Shown here: positions 8,843 through 17,360 of the stretch, piece after piece | Position numbering within the stretch: the stretch's first letter is position 1 | How the letters are laid out: the number at the start of each line of letters is the position of its first letter | Source of the DNA: Rhizobium sp. BK399 | Lineage (GTDB): Bacteria > Pseudomonadota > Alphaproteobacteria > Rhizobiales > Rhizobiaceae | Assembly (NCBI RefSeq): GCF_014194695.1 | Contig: NZ_JACIAH010000001.1 | Coordinates: 1-64,000, forward strand | Reading direction: 5' to 3' | DNA: 64,000 bases | Made by a program: the position numbers and the translations under genes | Notes under the pieces: generated by a model | Database searches by the model: none | What the model saw: the letters and a program-made list of their open reading frames with translations, nothing else | What the model was told of the DNA's origin: nothing

Positions 8843-8862
8843 CTGACACCATGGTGCAATAG
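8843..8862 (+). promoter_or_regulatory. Shared island box, copy E (upstream of epoxide hydrolase remnant and TehA-family gene)
   Basis: Matches the consensus at 17 of 20 positions; its core ACCATGGTGCAAT is identical to that of copy H. It ends 53 bases before the ATG of the epoxide hydrolase remnant, so the box may first have served that gene and now serve the TehA-family gene behind it. Confidence 0.6.
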
Positions 8863-8915
8863 ATCGAAACTCGGTTCAGTGAGAGGCTTTCCGCTTCGAA
8901 AGGCAGGAGTGTTCG

Positions 8916-9150
8916 ATGATTGCGTTTGCGCATCACATCCGTAGGAAGGTGCTTGCCGGCGCAGCTTCGGCTGCGGTGCAGATTGTCCTTTCCTGCCGCG
9001 ACGCGACCGCTGCAGAACCTGCCGCAGATATTCATCCTTTCAGATTTGGAGCCTCTCTGGATCAACCGCACCCACCTGTCGAGGCGCGTCAGAGCAACGC
9101 GTTTGCCCGATCCGGAGACCGTCGGCGACCATCGAAGGCGCTTGACTATA
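8916..9150 (+). pseudogene. Epoxide hydrolase N-terminal remnant, frameshifted
   Basis: Starts well: GGAG, then ATG, then a signal-peptide-like segment ending Ala-Thr-Ala-Ala-Glu-Pro-Ala, then Ile-His-Pro-Phe-Arg-Phe, which is how exported epoxide hydrolases of the EHN family begin. The continuation (Leu-Ser-Arg-Arg-Val-Arg-Ala-Thr-Arg-Leu-Pro-Asp-Pro-Glu-Thr-Val) appears in the next frame from about base 9070, so there is a frameshift near 9060-9075. The alpha/beta hydrolase domain that should follow is missing; the TehA-family gene begins instead. It is a remnant with an intact-looking promoter side. Confidence 0.65.
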
Positions 9151-9165
9151 AAAATGGAGGCGTTC

Positions 9166-10143
9166 GTGAGCAGATTATCGACCAACGGAAGCTTGGGATC
9201 CACCTATGGTGCGGTGCTATTTCCTAGAGTCCAGGCAAGTTATTTCGGGTGCGTTCTGGGTCTATCCGGGTTGGCGACGAACTGGCGCCTCGCTGCGGAA
9301 TTGTGGAGGCTTCCGACGATTATCGGCGAGGCGTTATATCTCTGTGCCGGCGCGATCTGGGTAGTATTCACCCTTCTGTTTCTAACCAAATGGGCGCTCG
9401 CGAGAGATGAAGCACTCGCCGAATTCTCCAATCCGGTGCAGAGCTGCTTCGTCGGCCTTCTCGGCGTGTCGTCAATGCTCATTGCGCTCGGTGTCCTGCC
9501 ATATTCCTGGCTCGCGGGAGTGAGCCTATTCGCATTTGGCGCTATATTCACGGTCGTTTTCGGAGTCTGGTTGACAGGTTCCTTGTGGGAGGGAAACCGC
9601 GATCCAGTTTCCACCACGGCCGCCCTATATCTCCCAGCCGGCGCGGGATCGTTCGTGACCGCGATCGCCGCAAGCGCTTTCGGCCATTCAGACTGGAGCC
9701 AGTTGGCGTTTGGCGCCGGGTTCTTCTCCTGGTTGGCGATAGAGTCGGTGGTCCTGCACAGGCTTCTCACGAACAAGGAGTTGCCAGAATTGCTCCGCCC
9801 CATGCTGGGCATTCAACTGGCGCCGCCTGCTGTCGGGTGCCTTGCATATCTGAGTGGCACCACCGGGCACCCGGATCCGCTTTCGCATGCTCTCTTTGGA
9901 TATGGCCTGCTTCAATTACTGATACTCGCCCGTTTGATCCCGTGGATCAGGCGGCAGCCTCTCGATCTATCCTACTGGGGAATTACGTTCGGGCTCACGG
10001 CGCTTACCAGTGCATCGATGAAAATGGCAGCGCGGACTGATGGTCCAGTTCTGGGGATGATCGCGCCGTTCCTCCTTATCATCTCAAGTGCGATCGTGCT
10101 GGCCATCGCAATCGGGAGCATTCGATGGCTCCTGAAGCGATAA
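9166..10143 (+). CDS. TehA/SLAC1-family (tellurite resistance / C4-dicarboxylate) membrane transporter
   Basis: A 325-residue protein with about ten hydrophobic segments, matching the length and pattern of the TehA/Mae1/SLAC1 channel and carrier family (Tyr-Phe-Gly near residue 22 and a Gly/Phe-rich pattern along the helices). Members move tellurite, anions or C4-dicarboxylates such as malate; the substrate here is not fixed by sequence, though malate would suit the malic enzyme operon nearby. The start is placed at GTG 9166 because GGAGG lies five bases before it; the open frame continues to 8920 but that part is the frameshifted epoxide hydrolase remnant. Confidence 0.75.
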   Translation: MSRLSTNGSLGSTYGAVLFPRVQASYFGCVLGLSGLATNWRLAAELWRLPTIIGEALYLCAGAIWVVFTLLFLTKWALARDEALAEFSNPVQSCFVGLLGVSSMLIALGVLPYSWLAGVSLFAFGAIFTVVFGVWLTGSLWEGNRDPVSTTAALYLPAGAGSFVTAIAASAFGHSDWSQLAFGAGFFSWLAIESVVLHRLLTNKELPELLRPMLGIQLAPPAVGCLAYLSGTTGHPDPLSHALFGYGLLQLLILARLIPWIRRQPLDLSYWGITFGLTALTSASMKMAARTDGPVLGMIAPFLLIISSAIVLAIAIGSIRWLLKR

Positions 10144-10179
10144 ATCACGGCACGAGCAACAGCGGGCGGCTCCATAAGC

Positions 10180-11937
10180 TTAAAGATCGAGGATTACATT
10201 CGCTTTGGGCTTGGAACAGCAGATGAGGACGTTTCCCTTCGCAGCCGTGTCCAACGGCTGGGGATCGTAGACGACGGCACCAGAAATTAGCGCCGTCTCG
10301 CACGTGTGACAGACACCAGCGCGGCAAGACCAGCGCACCGGGAGGTCGCAGGCTTCGGCAAAATTCAACAGGCTGTCGTAGTTTGAACTCCACGCGACGC
10401 TGAGCCCGCTCCTGGCGAATGTGATCAATGGTCCAGTTCCCCGTTCTCCGGGAGGCTGATGCGGACGACGTCCCTCGACCGCCGCGATGCCGGGCGTGAT
10501 CGAGGAAACCGGCCCAAATGCCTCGGAGTGGATGCGGCTCCTATCGACCCCCGACGATCGGAGAAACTCAATGAGATCGCTCATGAATTCGGCGGGACCG
10601 CAGATGCAGTATTCGGCGTCGAGGGGCAAGGGCAAGGATTTGAGCACATCCGAATTCAGTCGGGATTTGCGGTCGTAGTCGCGTCCAATGACGTCCATCG
10701 GCGTCGGTGAGCTGTAGCAGATCACGCTGTGGGCGCGTGGGATCGATGACAGGAACCGACGGGCAGTTTCACCAAACGGATGTTGCAGACCGTTCCGCGC
10801 GCCGTGAAGCCACCAGATCTCCCGTTCTGTCCCCTCTTCCGCCAACGCCTCAAGCATTGCAAGCACTGGCGTCACTCCAATCCCGGCGCTTGTTAACACC
10901 ACGGGACCGTCACCCTGCGGAAGAACGAACGCGCCACGCGGGGCGCTCAAGCCGACGACGTCGTCGACGACCAGGGTGTCGTGGATGTAGCCGCTAGCGC
11001 TTCCGCCAACTTCACGCTTCACGCTAATGGAAAACCCTCTACTATCCGGCCGCGCTGATAGGGAGTAGCTTCTCAGCCACGGGATCGAAGCGGTCGGCTT
11101 CAACTCGATTACGACGAATTGCCCAGGAAGGGCGTCGCCGATCGGGAGCCCGTCGCTCGGCTCCAACTCCAGCGAGACGACGTCGCTGCTCGCGAACGTC
11201 TTCCGGCTCACTCGGAATTCGCGAAATCCCTCCCAGGCCGGATCAGGCTGCGGGTACGCGGCCAGACCTGCGTTTCCGCTGGCCCGACCGTCGAGGTTAG
11301 CGTCCCTCAACTTCTCGAAGGACTGCCGCCAGCCCAGACTCAATGCCGGATTGTCGATCGCAAGGTCGAGACGGTCGATGGGATGGTCGGGTTTATATAG
11401 CAGGGCGTCGACCTCCGAGATCGTCAACCGGTTGAGTCCGGCGGCGACCATCTCGACGTCGTCGCCCGCCTCGACCAGCCCCTCCTCCAAGACCCGCATA
11501 TAGAACCCCGGCCTACCATGGGAGACGAGAAGCGACGCCATCTCTGGGACATCCATACGGATCCCGAGGCGATAGCAGGTCACGCGTGGTTGCGAGATTT
11601 CGAACAACGCTTTGCCAATCCGGTATTGGTCTCCGATGCACGCTTCCGCATCTGACAGCCCTTCTACCGTGAAGTTTTCGCCGAATTGTCCGAAGACAAA
11701 GTCACTCCGACCGAGGAAACGTTGCCAGTAGTCATAGGATTCGATCTGGTACACGTACACCGCACGGTTCTCACCGCCGTGCCCCGCCAGGTCACCCTGG
11801 CCGTCCCCATCGATATTCAGGCGCCTTGCCATCCTGGGCCCGGCAACGGGTTCCTTCCAGATGCCGGTCCGGACCTCCCTGCCGTGCCAGGAGATGGTCT
11901 TGGGCAAACCTACGTTGACAGATAGTAGTCGGGCCAT
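10180..11937 (-). CDS. MOSC domain - FNR-type reductase - 2Fe-2S ferredoxin fusion
   Basis: A 585-residue fusion. Residues about 1-165 are a YiiM-like MOSC domain with the conserved Cys in Gln-Pro-Arg-Val-Thr-Cys-Tyr-Arg-Leu-Gly near 121, followed by the small three-helix domain of YiiM (about 165-215). A ferredoxin-reductase module comes next: Arg-Ser-Tyr-Ser-Leu near 297 (flavin site) and Thr-Ser-Ala-Gly-Ile-Gly-Val-Thr-Pro near 345 (NAD(P) site). The C-terminus is a plant-type 2Fe-2S ferredoxin with Cys-x4-Cys-x2-Cys near 541 and a later Cys-Cys near 575. YiiM proteins reduce N-hydroxylated compounds using a molybdenum cofactor and need external electron donors; here the donor chain is fused on. 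The ATG at 11937 follows GAGG. Box F lies 79 bases upstream. Confidence 0.88.
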   Translation of the reverse strand: MARLLSVNVGLPKTISWHGREVRTGIWKEPVAGPRMARRLNIDGDGQGDLAGHGGENRAVYVYQIESYDYWQRFLGRSDFVFGQFGENFTVEGLSDAEACIGDQYRIGKALFEISQPRVTCYRLGIRMDVPEMASLLVSHGRPGFYMRVLEEGLVEAGDDVEMVAAGLNRLTISEVDALLYKPDHPIDRLDLAIDNPALSLGWRQSFEKLRDANLDGRASGNAGLAAYPQPDPAWEGFREFRVSRKTFASSDVVSLELEPSDGLPIGDALPGQFVVIELKPTASIPWLRSYSLSARPDSRGFSISVKREVGGSASGYIHDTLVVDDVVGLSAPRGAFVLPQGDGPVVLTSAGIGVTPVLAMLEALAEEGTEREIWWLHGARNGLQHPFGETARRFLSSIPRAHSVICYSSPTPMDVIGRDYDRKSRLNSDVLKSLPLPLDAEYCICGPAEFMSDLIEFLRSSGVDRSRIHSEAFGPVSSITPGIAAVEGRRPHQPPGERGTGPLITFARSGLSVAWSSNYDSLLNFAEACDLPVRWSCRAGVCHTCETALISGAVVYDPQPLDTAAKGNVLICCSKPKANVILDL

Positions 11938-12015
11938 CGGGTTACCTCAAAGTCTCGTTGCCATCGAGGGCGGAGCGTCCAGCGCGCCTATCGAACCATC
12001 TCACAACCTGTCGAA

Positions 12016-12035
12016 CCATCATACGATAGTATCGG
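12016..12035 (-). promoter_or_regulatory. Shared island box, copy F (upstream of MOSC fusion)
   Basis: Read on the minus strand it matches the consensus at 16 of 20 positions, starting CCGATAC. It is preceded by GGTATCG, giving an inverted repeat GGTATC-GCC-GATACT. Distance to the MOSC gene start is 79 bases. Confidence 0.55.
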
Positions 12036-12147
12036 CGATACCTAAGTCCTGTGGCGTGTAGCGCCGCCGGATGATCTGATACCCCCGTCCAGTGTCAGCA
12101 AAAACGAATAGCAGTACCGGCGAGAATTCATGAAACAGTCCTTTTCG

Positions 12148-12165
12148 ATACGATACGTATCGTAT
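12148..12165. promoter_or_regulatory. 18-base perfect palindrome, likely operator of the efflux operon
   Basis: ATACGATACGTATCGTAT is its own reverse complement. It is followed at once by an AT-rich TATATA stretch that could be the -10 element, so a bound protein would block the promoter. The form is typical of TetR-family operators, and a TetR-type gene ends this operon at 17361-17966. Its place also argues that translation of the HlyD gene starts at 12288, not at the ATG at 12168 that lies inside the promoter. Confidence 0.65.
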
Positions 12166-12287
12166 ATATGAAGCGTCTCAGGATTCTTACGGTTGACCGT
12201 CGACGAGACGGCCCGCCTTCCAGCGACGGAAGCGGCGAACGAATTCTGCAATCGCGGACCGCGAGGTCCATCACGACGGATGAAGTC

Positions 12288-13460
12288 ATGGCGTGGTCAA
12301 AGAAAAGGAATTGGAGCTTGGCACACGAAAACAATGTAACGGCGCTCGTGCCGCAGCCGGGGGAAGCAAAAGCGTCGGCGGCTCCCACGGCTCCGGTGGC
12401 GGCAGTCCGCAACCGTTCATCGTTGATCGTCCCCAGTTCGGCAATCATTATAGCACTGGGCGCAGTGGTCGCAGCCGGGGCGAACTGGGACTCATGGGTC
12501 GCCGCGCGAAGCGTTCAATCTACCGACGACGCGGCGGTTTTTGCCGATGTCTCGTCCGTAAGTGCGCGCATCGGCGGGACGGTCGAGTTGGTGCCTGTAG
12601 CCGATTACACGCGTGTCAAAACCGGCGATCTTCTTTTTTCGATCGATCGGAAGCCATACGAAGTGGCATTGCGTTCCGCCGAGGCGAAGCTTGAGGCCGC
12701 GCGCGCCCAGCTCGAAGACAATTCGACGCAGCGTACTTTTCAATTCACGCAGATCGACGTGGCTGCGGCGCAACGCCAAGCGTCGGAAGCCGATAAGGTC
12801 CAGGCGGACAAGGAGCTCCAGCGTCAGACCCGGCTGGGCTTGGACGGCCGAGCAAGCTCCGTTCAAAACCTCGAGAAGGCTACGGCGGCGTTCGAGCGAG
12901 CTTCGGCGAATTCCAAGACCGCCAAAGCGAATGTAGATGCGCAACAGGTGAAGCTGGAAGTCCTCGCAAAACAACGCGAAGTCCTGCAGGCGAATGTCGA
13001 CCTGGCCGAAGCGGACGTCGCTGCTCGGCGGCTGGACGTCGGGTATACGACCGTTCGTGCGCCGATCGATGGCATTGTCGCCAGACGAAATGTGCAAATC
13101 GGCAACTATGTGAGCGTTGGCACCAGTCTCATTTCGATCGTCCCTCTTCCCCATGTGTACGTTCTTGCGAACTACAAGGAAAACCAGCTCTCGAGAGTTC
13201 GCGAAGGGCAATCGGTAGAGGTGACAGCGGACCTCCTTCCCGGAGAGACGTTTCATGGCGCCGTCTCGAAGATTTCGCCTGCCAGCGGCTCGACCTTCGC
13301 CCTGCTTCCACCCGACAACGCCACCGGCAATTTCACCAAAGTTGCTCAGCGCCTGACGGTTCGCGTCGAGCTCGATGCAAAGCAGCCGCACTTCGAAAGG
13401 CTTCGGCCAGGAATGTCGGTCATCACGAAGATAGACACCGAGGCCGAAGGCCATGACTAA
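12288..13460 (+). CDS. HlyD/EmrA-family membrane fusion protein
   Basis: Periplasmic adaptor of a tripartite efflux pump, 390 residues like EmrA. A single transmembrane helix lies near residues 50-68, then Thr-Asp-Asp-Ala-x-Val typical of EmrA (near 78), a lipoyl/barrel half with Ser-Ala-Arg-Ile-Gly-Gly, a long alpha-helical hairpin of Ala/Gln/Lys-rich sequence (about 130-235), and the return lipoyl half with Thr-Val-Arg-Ala-Pro-Ile-Asp-Gly near 260. It overlaps the transporter gene by 8 bases. The frame is open back to an ATG at 12168, but that lies on top of the operator palindrome, and 12288 gives normal EmrA length. Confidence 0.88.
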   Translation: MAWSKKRNWSLAHENNVTALVPQPGEAKASAAPTAPVAAVRNRSSLIVPSSAIIIALGAVVAAGANWDSWVAARSVQSTDDAAVFADVSSVSARIGGTVELVPVADYTRVKTGDLLFSIDRKPYEVALRSAEAKLEAARAQLEDNSTQRTFQFTQIDVAAAQRQASEADKVQADKELQRQTRLGLDGRASSVQNLEKATAAFERASANSKTAKANVDAQQVKLEVLAKQREVLQANVDLAEADVAARRLDVGYTTVRAPIDGIVARRNVQIGNYVSVGTSLISIVPLPHVYVLANYKENQLSRVREGQSVEVTADLLPGETFHGAVSKISPASGSTFALLPPDNATGNFTKVAQRLTVRVELDAKQPHFERLRPGMSVITKIDTEAEGHD

Positions 13461-15009
13461 GACCGGAAATGGCAGCGACCTGCCGCGGCAAGGTTTTGTT
13501 GCCGTGGCAATGGTTCTGGCGTCGATATTGACCGCGTTCGACGTCCGGACGGCAAACATCGGCCTTGCGGACCTGCGCGGAGCGTTCGGGTTGAGCTTCG
13601 ACGAAGGCGCGTGGCTGAGCACGTTTGCGACAGCGCCTCAGATACTGGTCGCCCCGAGCGTCGGCTGGTTGATAGCCGTCTTTGGCGTCAAGCGGGTGAT
13701 GACTGTGCCCGTGGCGCTCTACTCGACGGTGTCGGTTCTCATCCCCTTCCAGCATTCGTTCGAAGTGCTTGCAGTTCTGCACGCGCTGCGAGCTGTGGTC
13801 CTCGGAATGTTCGTCGGCGCAACGCTGATGATAGCGTTCAAGAATCTCGACCGCAGGTACTGGATCTTCGCGCTGGCTTTCTACGTGCTCCGGATACCGT
13901 TCGCCCAGAATCTCGGTCTCTACACGGCGGGAAGCTACACCCAGACGATCGGTTGGCAATGGCTGTACTGGCAGGGCGCCTTGATTGCTCCCATGGTCGG
14001 AATCCTGTTCTGGTATGGCGCGAAGCCGGTCGTAACGGACCGGGAGTTGCTGAGCCGTGCGGACTGGGGCGGCATGGCGCTCTTCGGCGTCGCCTTGACC
14101 ACGCTCTATTTTGCATTGGATCAGGGGAATCGATTGGATTGGTTTCGATCTGGAATGGTCGTTTCATTGATGATCGCCAGCGCTTTTCTGGTCCTCGTAT
14201 TCCTCTTGCATGAGGCGCGCGTAACGCATCCGTGGGCGCATATTTCCGTGCTCTTCTCTCGGAATGTGGCCTTGGGCTTTGCGGCAATCGCTTGTTTCAT
14301 GACCACCAGCTTAGGGAGCTCGCTTCTCGAGCCGAACTTCCTGGTCTCGGTCACGCGACTGCGCCCCGAGCAAGTGGGCGATTTTTCGGCGCCGCTTGCT
14401 ATTGCACTCCTCCTGGTAGCCACCGGCACCGCTGTGGTGCTGGTAAGGACGATCAAGCAGAGGGCCACCCTGATCCTCGGGTTCTCATGTTTTCTTGTCT
14501 CGGCATGGTTGGGCACCCAACTCACCAACCTGTGGGCGCTGCCCGAATTCCGTCTGATAGTCGTTCTTCAAACGTTTGGAGAAGAGCTGGTGTTCCTTGC
14601 CGCCGTGGCAACGCTTTTCAGCAACGTGAATCCTGCGCGGGCCGTGTCGCTCACAGCATATGTTCAGGTCATGCGTCTGATCTGCTCTGAAACCGTCGCC
14701 ACCACGATGACGACCTGGATTCGGCAGCGCGAGCAGTTGCACTCCAACCTCATCGGTCTTCACGTCACCGGCACGACGCCCGGATGGAACTCGATGCTCT
14801 CCAGTCTCGGTTCCGGTTCCTCGAGCGGTTCGACGTCCGCGGATGCTTTGAAGCGGGGATTGGGCGTGCTCGCTTCGATCGTGCAAAGGGAGGCTAATGT
14901 TCTAGCCTATATCGACGGGTTTTGGCTTACGTTCGCTGCAGCGGTCGCTGGACTGCTCGTTGTTTCTCTCATGGCTCCCTCACCCGCGCATCCACTTACG
15001 ACCCGCTAA
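13453..15009 (+). CDS. EmrB-like MFS (DHA2) efflux transporter
   Basis: A 518-residue protein with about 14 hydrophobic segments, as in the 14-helix DHA2 drug:proton antiporters that pair with EmrA proteins. The usual Leu-Asp-x-Thr-Ile-Val-Asn-Val-Ala motif of helix 1 is altered here to Phe-Asp-Val-Arg-Thr-Ala-Asn-Ile-Gly, keeping the Asp but replacing others, so it is a divergent branch. Gly-Trp-Leu-Ile-Ala-Val-Phe-Gly-Val-Lys-Arg is the loop 2-3 signature. It overlaps the HlyD gene and is followed by a cyclase gene 33 bases on. The substrate is unknown. Confidence 0.87.
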   Translation: MTKTGNGSDLPRQGFVAVAMVLASILTAFDVRTANIGLADLRGAFGLSFDEGAWLSTFATAPQILVAPSVGWLIAVFGVKRVMTVPVALYSTVSVLIPFQHSFEVLAVLHALRAVVLGMFVGATLMIAFKNLDRRYWIFALAFYVLRIPFAQNLGLYTAGSYTQTIGWQWLYWQGALIAPMVGILFWYGAKPVVTDRELLSRADWGGMALFGVALTTLYFALDQGNRLDWFRSGMVVSLMIASAFLVLVFLLHEARVTHPWAHISVLFSRNVALGFAAIACFMTTSLGSSLLEPNFLVSVTRLRPEQVGDFSAPLAIALLLVATGTAVVLVRTIKQRATLILGFSCFLVSAWLGTQLTNLWALPEFRLIVVLQTFGEELVFLAAVATLFSNVNPARAVSLTAYVQVMRLICSETVATTMTTWIRQREQLHSNLIGLHVTGTTPGWNSMLSSLGSGSSSGSTSADALKRGLGVLASIVQREANVLAYIDGFWLTFAAAVAGLLVVSLMAPSPAHPLTTR

Positions 15010-15042
15010 AATCGCAGATTCTTGCCAACAGACTGCTTTGAC

Positions 15043-16275
15043 ATGCCAATGAAAGACAACCGAGTTGCAGAGTTGACCGCCTGGCTGATGCAGTCGGGCA
15101 TCGAAGGAATGCCCGAGGCCGACTTGCTGGCCGGCTTCTGCGTACGTTGCGCGGCGTCTGGCGTTCCGGTGGAACGAGCCAGTGCGGTGATCGAGGCGCT
15201 GCATCCCATGTACGAGCGTCGCGCTTTCAGATGGGACGCTAATCAGGCGATCGAGAGGTTGTCAGAGTTCGGATTGGGAACGGGTGGAAGCCTCGCGATA
15301 AACTGGGAACGGACCGCCTTCTTCTACCTGCGTACGACTGGCGACCTCGAAGTAAGGAGGCGCTTTTGCCATGGTGATGCGGGTGACTTTTATCTGCTCG
15401 ACTCCATGAAGGCAGATGGGTTCACAGATTTTGTGGCCTTAGCACATAGGTTCGGAGACAACGGAACGATCGGGGAGATCGATTGCTTCTTTTCGCAGTT
15501 TGCAACACGAGCACCCGGCGGCTTTTCGAAAGCGGATCTCAACGCGCTTAAAGCGCTCGCACCCTGTCTGGCGCTCGCGACGAAGTGCGTCGCCATCAGC
15601 GGCGTCGCGCAGACAATTGCCAAGGTTTATCTCGGTGAGGATGCCGCACGACATGTGCTGCTCGGCCGGATGCGTCGAGACAAGACCGATCAGATTGCCG
15701 CCGCTCTCTGGTTCTCGGATCTCGCGAACTTCACCCGCATCTCGGACCTATCCGATCCGCAGGAGATCATCCCGATGCTCAACGACTACGCAGAGGCGGT
15801 CATTTCGTCGGTGAATGCTGCAGGCGGCGAAGTGCTCAAGCTGATGGGCGACGGCACTCTCGCGATCTTTCGAGGAGCTACTGCGCAGGAGGCCTGCGCT
15901 GCAGCGCTGCACGGGCGGGGCTTGCTCGACAAGAAGCTCGTTGATCTGAACGCGCGCCGCAGGATCGAAGGCCGCGCCGTGACGGAAGTCTATCTGGCTC
16001 TGCACTTCGGCGACGTCTTCTACGGCAATATTGGCGGACGGGAGCGATTGGATTTCACGGTCATCGGACCGACGGTGAACGAGGTGAGCAGGATTGCCTC
16101 GCTCTGCCGCTCGCTCGAAAGGGACCTCCTGATATCGTCGACATTTGCCTCAGCGCTGGAGGCGGACAACGGAGGTTGCCTGCTGTCGGTTGGCGCTCAC
16201 ACTTTACGAGGGGTCAGCCGTGCTCAAGAACTTTTCACGATCGAACGACGGGTCGACGTGGATGCCTCGCAGTAA
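15043..16275 (+). CDS. Class III adenylate/guanylate cyclase with novel N-terminal region
   Basis: Makes a cyclic nucleotide from ATP or GTP. The C-terminal half (about residues 215-400 of 410) is a class III cyclase: Phe-Ser-Asp-Leu-Ala-Asn-Phe-Thr (first metal Asp) near 226, Leu-Lys-Leu-Met-Gly-Asp-Gly (second metal Asp) near 268, and His-Phe-Gly-Asp-Val-Phe-Tyr-Gly-Asn-Ile-Gly, Leu-Asp-Phe-Thr-Val-Ile-Gly and Val-Asn-Glu-Val-Ser-Arg-Ile near 325-350. Lys and Asp at the base-recognition places favour ATP. The N-terminal 200 residues are soluble and resemble the regulatory regions of rhizobial cyclases, with no membrane segment. Start choice among TTG 15022, ATG 15043 and ATG 15049 is open. 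Co-directional with the efflux genes. Confidence 0.85.
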   Translation: MPMKDNRVAELTAWLMQSGIEGMPEADLLAGFCVRCAASGVPVERASAVIEALHPMYERRAFRWDANQAIERLSEFGLGTGGSLAINWERTAFFYLRTTGDLEVRRRFCHGDAGDFYLLDSMKADGFTDFVALAHRFGDNGTIGEIDCFFSQFATRAPGGFSKADLNALKALAPCLALATKCVAISGVAQTIAKVYLGEDAARHVLLGRMRRDKTDQIAAALWFSDLANFTRISDLSDPQEIIPMLNDYAEAVISSVNAAGGEVLKLMGDGTLAIFRGATAQEACAAALHGRGLLDKKLVDLNARRRIEGRAVTEVYLALHFGDVFYGNIGGRERLDFTVIGPTVNEVSRIASLCRSLERDLLISSTFASALEADNGGCLLSVGAHTLRGVSRAQELFTIERRVDVDASQ

Positions 16276-16350
16276 TTTCGACCGAGACATCTGTTGCCGT
16301 AGCGCAATGAGCGCTGTCGCATCGATGTTTTCTCAACCAAGGAGCATACA

Positions 16351-17304
16351 ATGAAAGAAACGGTAGCGCCTCGCGATCGCCGCCTTCCTCTCCTGGACGG
16401 CCGCGGCCATATTCCGGTTGTCGGCTTCGGGACGTTGATACCCAGCCCTATGGCGACAAAGAACGCGGTCAAGCTGGCCATCGAAAGTGGCTTCCGCCAC
16501 TTCGACTGCGCGGAGCGCTATCTGAATGAGCATGTGATCGGGGAAGCTTTACAGGATGCATTCAGCGCCGGGTTGGTCGGCCGCGAGGACATCTTTATCA
16601 CCACGAAGCTGTGGAACACCAATCACAGGCCAGAGCGGGTCGAGGCCGCGTTTGAAGCGAGCTGCCTCAGACTGCAGGTGGACTACGTAGACGCATACCT
16701 CATACACACGCCGTTTGCCTTTCAGCCGGGAGATGAACACGATCCACGCGATGAGCATGGCGCCGTCATCTATGATGATCAGGTGAACTTGATCGACACA
16801 TGGCGCGCGCTGGAAGCACTTGTCGATGGCGGGAAATGCAGGGCGATCGGTCTCTCCGACGTCACATTGCCGAAACTGAAGCTCGTCGTCGAAGCAGCAA
16901 GGATAAAGCCTGCCATCGTTCAGGTTGAATCACACCCTTATCTTCCTGAATGGGAGATGCTCGAGTACTGCAAGCGGGAAGGAATCGTATTATTGGCCTT
17001 CGCACCCCTGGGACATGGCATGGAACCGAACCTCCTTGAGGATCCGGTGATCCAGAACGTCGCCAGCCGCCTTGATATGACTCCAGCCCAAGTATCTCTT
17101 GCATGGGCCGCTCAGCGAGGAACAGCCTTTCTGACGACGTCCGTAACGCCAAGTCGCATCATGGAAAACGCCAACCTGCTCTCTATTCCCGAGGAAGCGC
17201 TGGTCGAGATCGACCAGAAGATCGAGACCGAGATCCGGTTCAATTCGGTCGTCGACACCGGCGTTCCAGGCTTCATCCCGCGCGCGCGACCGTCAAGCTT
17301 TTAA
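16351..17304 (+). CDS. Aldo/keto reductase
   Basis: NADPH-dependent carbonyl reductase with the (beta/alpha)8 fold, 317 residues. All four catalytic residues are visible: Asp and Tyr in His-Phe-Asp-Cys-Ala-Glu-Arg-Tyr (near 51-56), Lys in Ile-Thr-Thr-Lys-Leu-Trp (near 85) and His in Tyr-Leu-Ile-His-Thr-Pro (near 118). ATG 16351 follows AAGGAG. It lies 75 bases after the cyclase and 56 before the TetR gene, on the same strand, so it is likely part of the efflux operon or its last metabolic gene. The substrate cannot be told; detoxification of a reactive carbonyl also handled by the pump is one possibility. Confidence 0.9.
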   Translation: MKETVAPRDRRLPLLDGRGHIPVVGFGTLIPSPMATKNAVKLAIESGFRHFDCAERYLNEHVIGEALQDAFSAGLVGREDIFITTKLWNTNHRPERVEAAFEASCLRLQVDYVDAYLIHTPFAFQPGDEHDPRDEHGAVIYDDQVNLIDTWRALEALVDGGKCRAIGLSDVTLPKLKLVVEAARIKPAIVQVESHPYLPEWEMLEYCKREGIVLLAFAPLGHGMEPNLLEDPVIQNVASRLDMTPAQVSLAWAAQRGTAFLTTSVTPSRIMENANLLSIPEEALVEIDQKIETEIRFNSVVDTGVPGFIPRARPSSF

Positions 17305-17360
17305 ATAAGCCTCGCGCTTCGCGGTTGATCCTGACCTTCAACCTGAGTTACCCCTGAAGT

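Larger units (their letters stand above)
11938..12287. other. Divergent regulatory region between MOSC fusion and efflux operon
   Basis: About 350 bases holding box F on the minus strand (towards the MOSC gene), the ten-mer ATACCTAAGT at 12038-12047 that recurs near box H, two direct copies of TCGAACCATC at 11991-12000 and 12011-12020 spaced 20 bases apart, and an 18-base perfect palindrome at 12148-12165 towards the efflux operon. No coding sequence is recognised. Confidence 0.6.

Noticed and set aside
12168..12287. Longer N-terminus for the HlyD gene from ATG 12168
   Set aside because: The start would sit next to the operator palindrome and inside the likely promoter, and the extra 40 residues are not EmrA-like.
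12492..13622. Open frame of 376 codons on the minus strand
   Set aside because: Antisense to the HlyD gene; no motif support.
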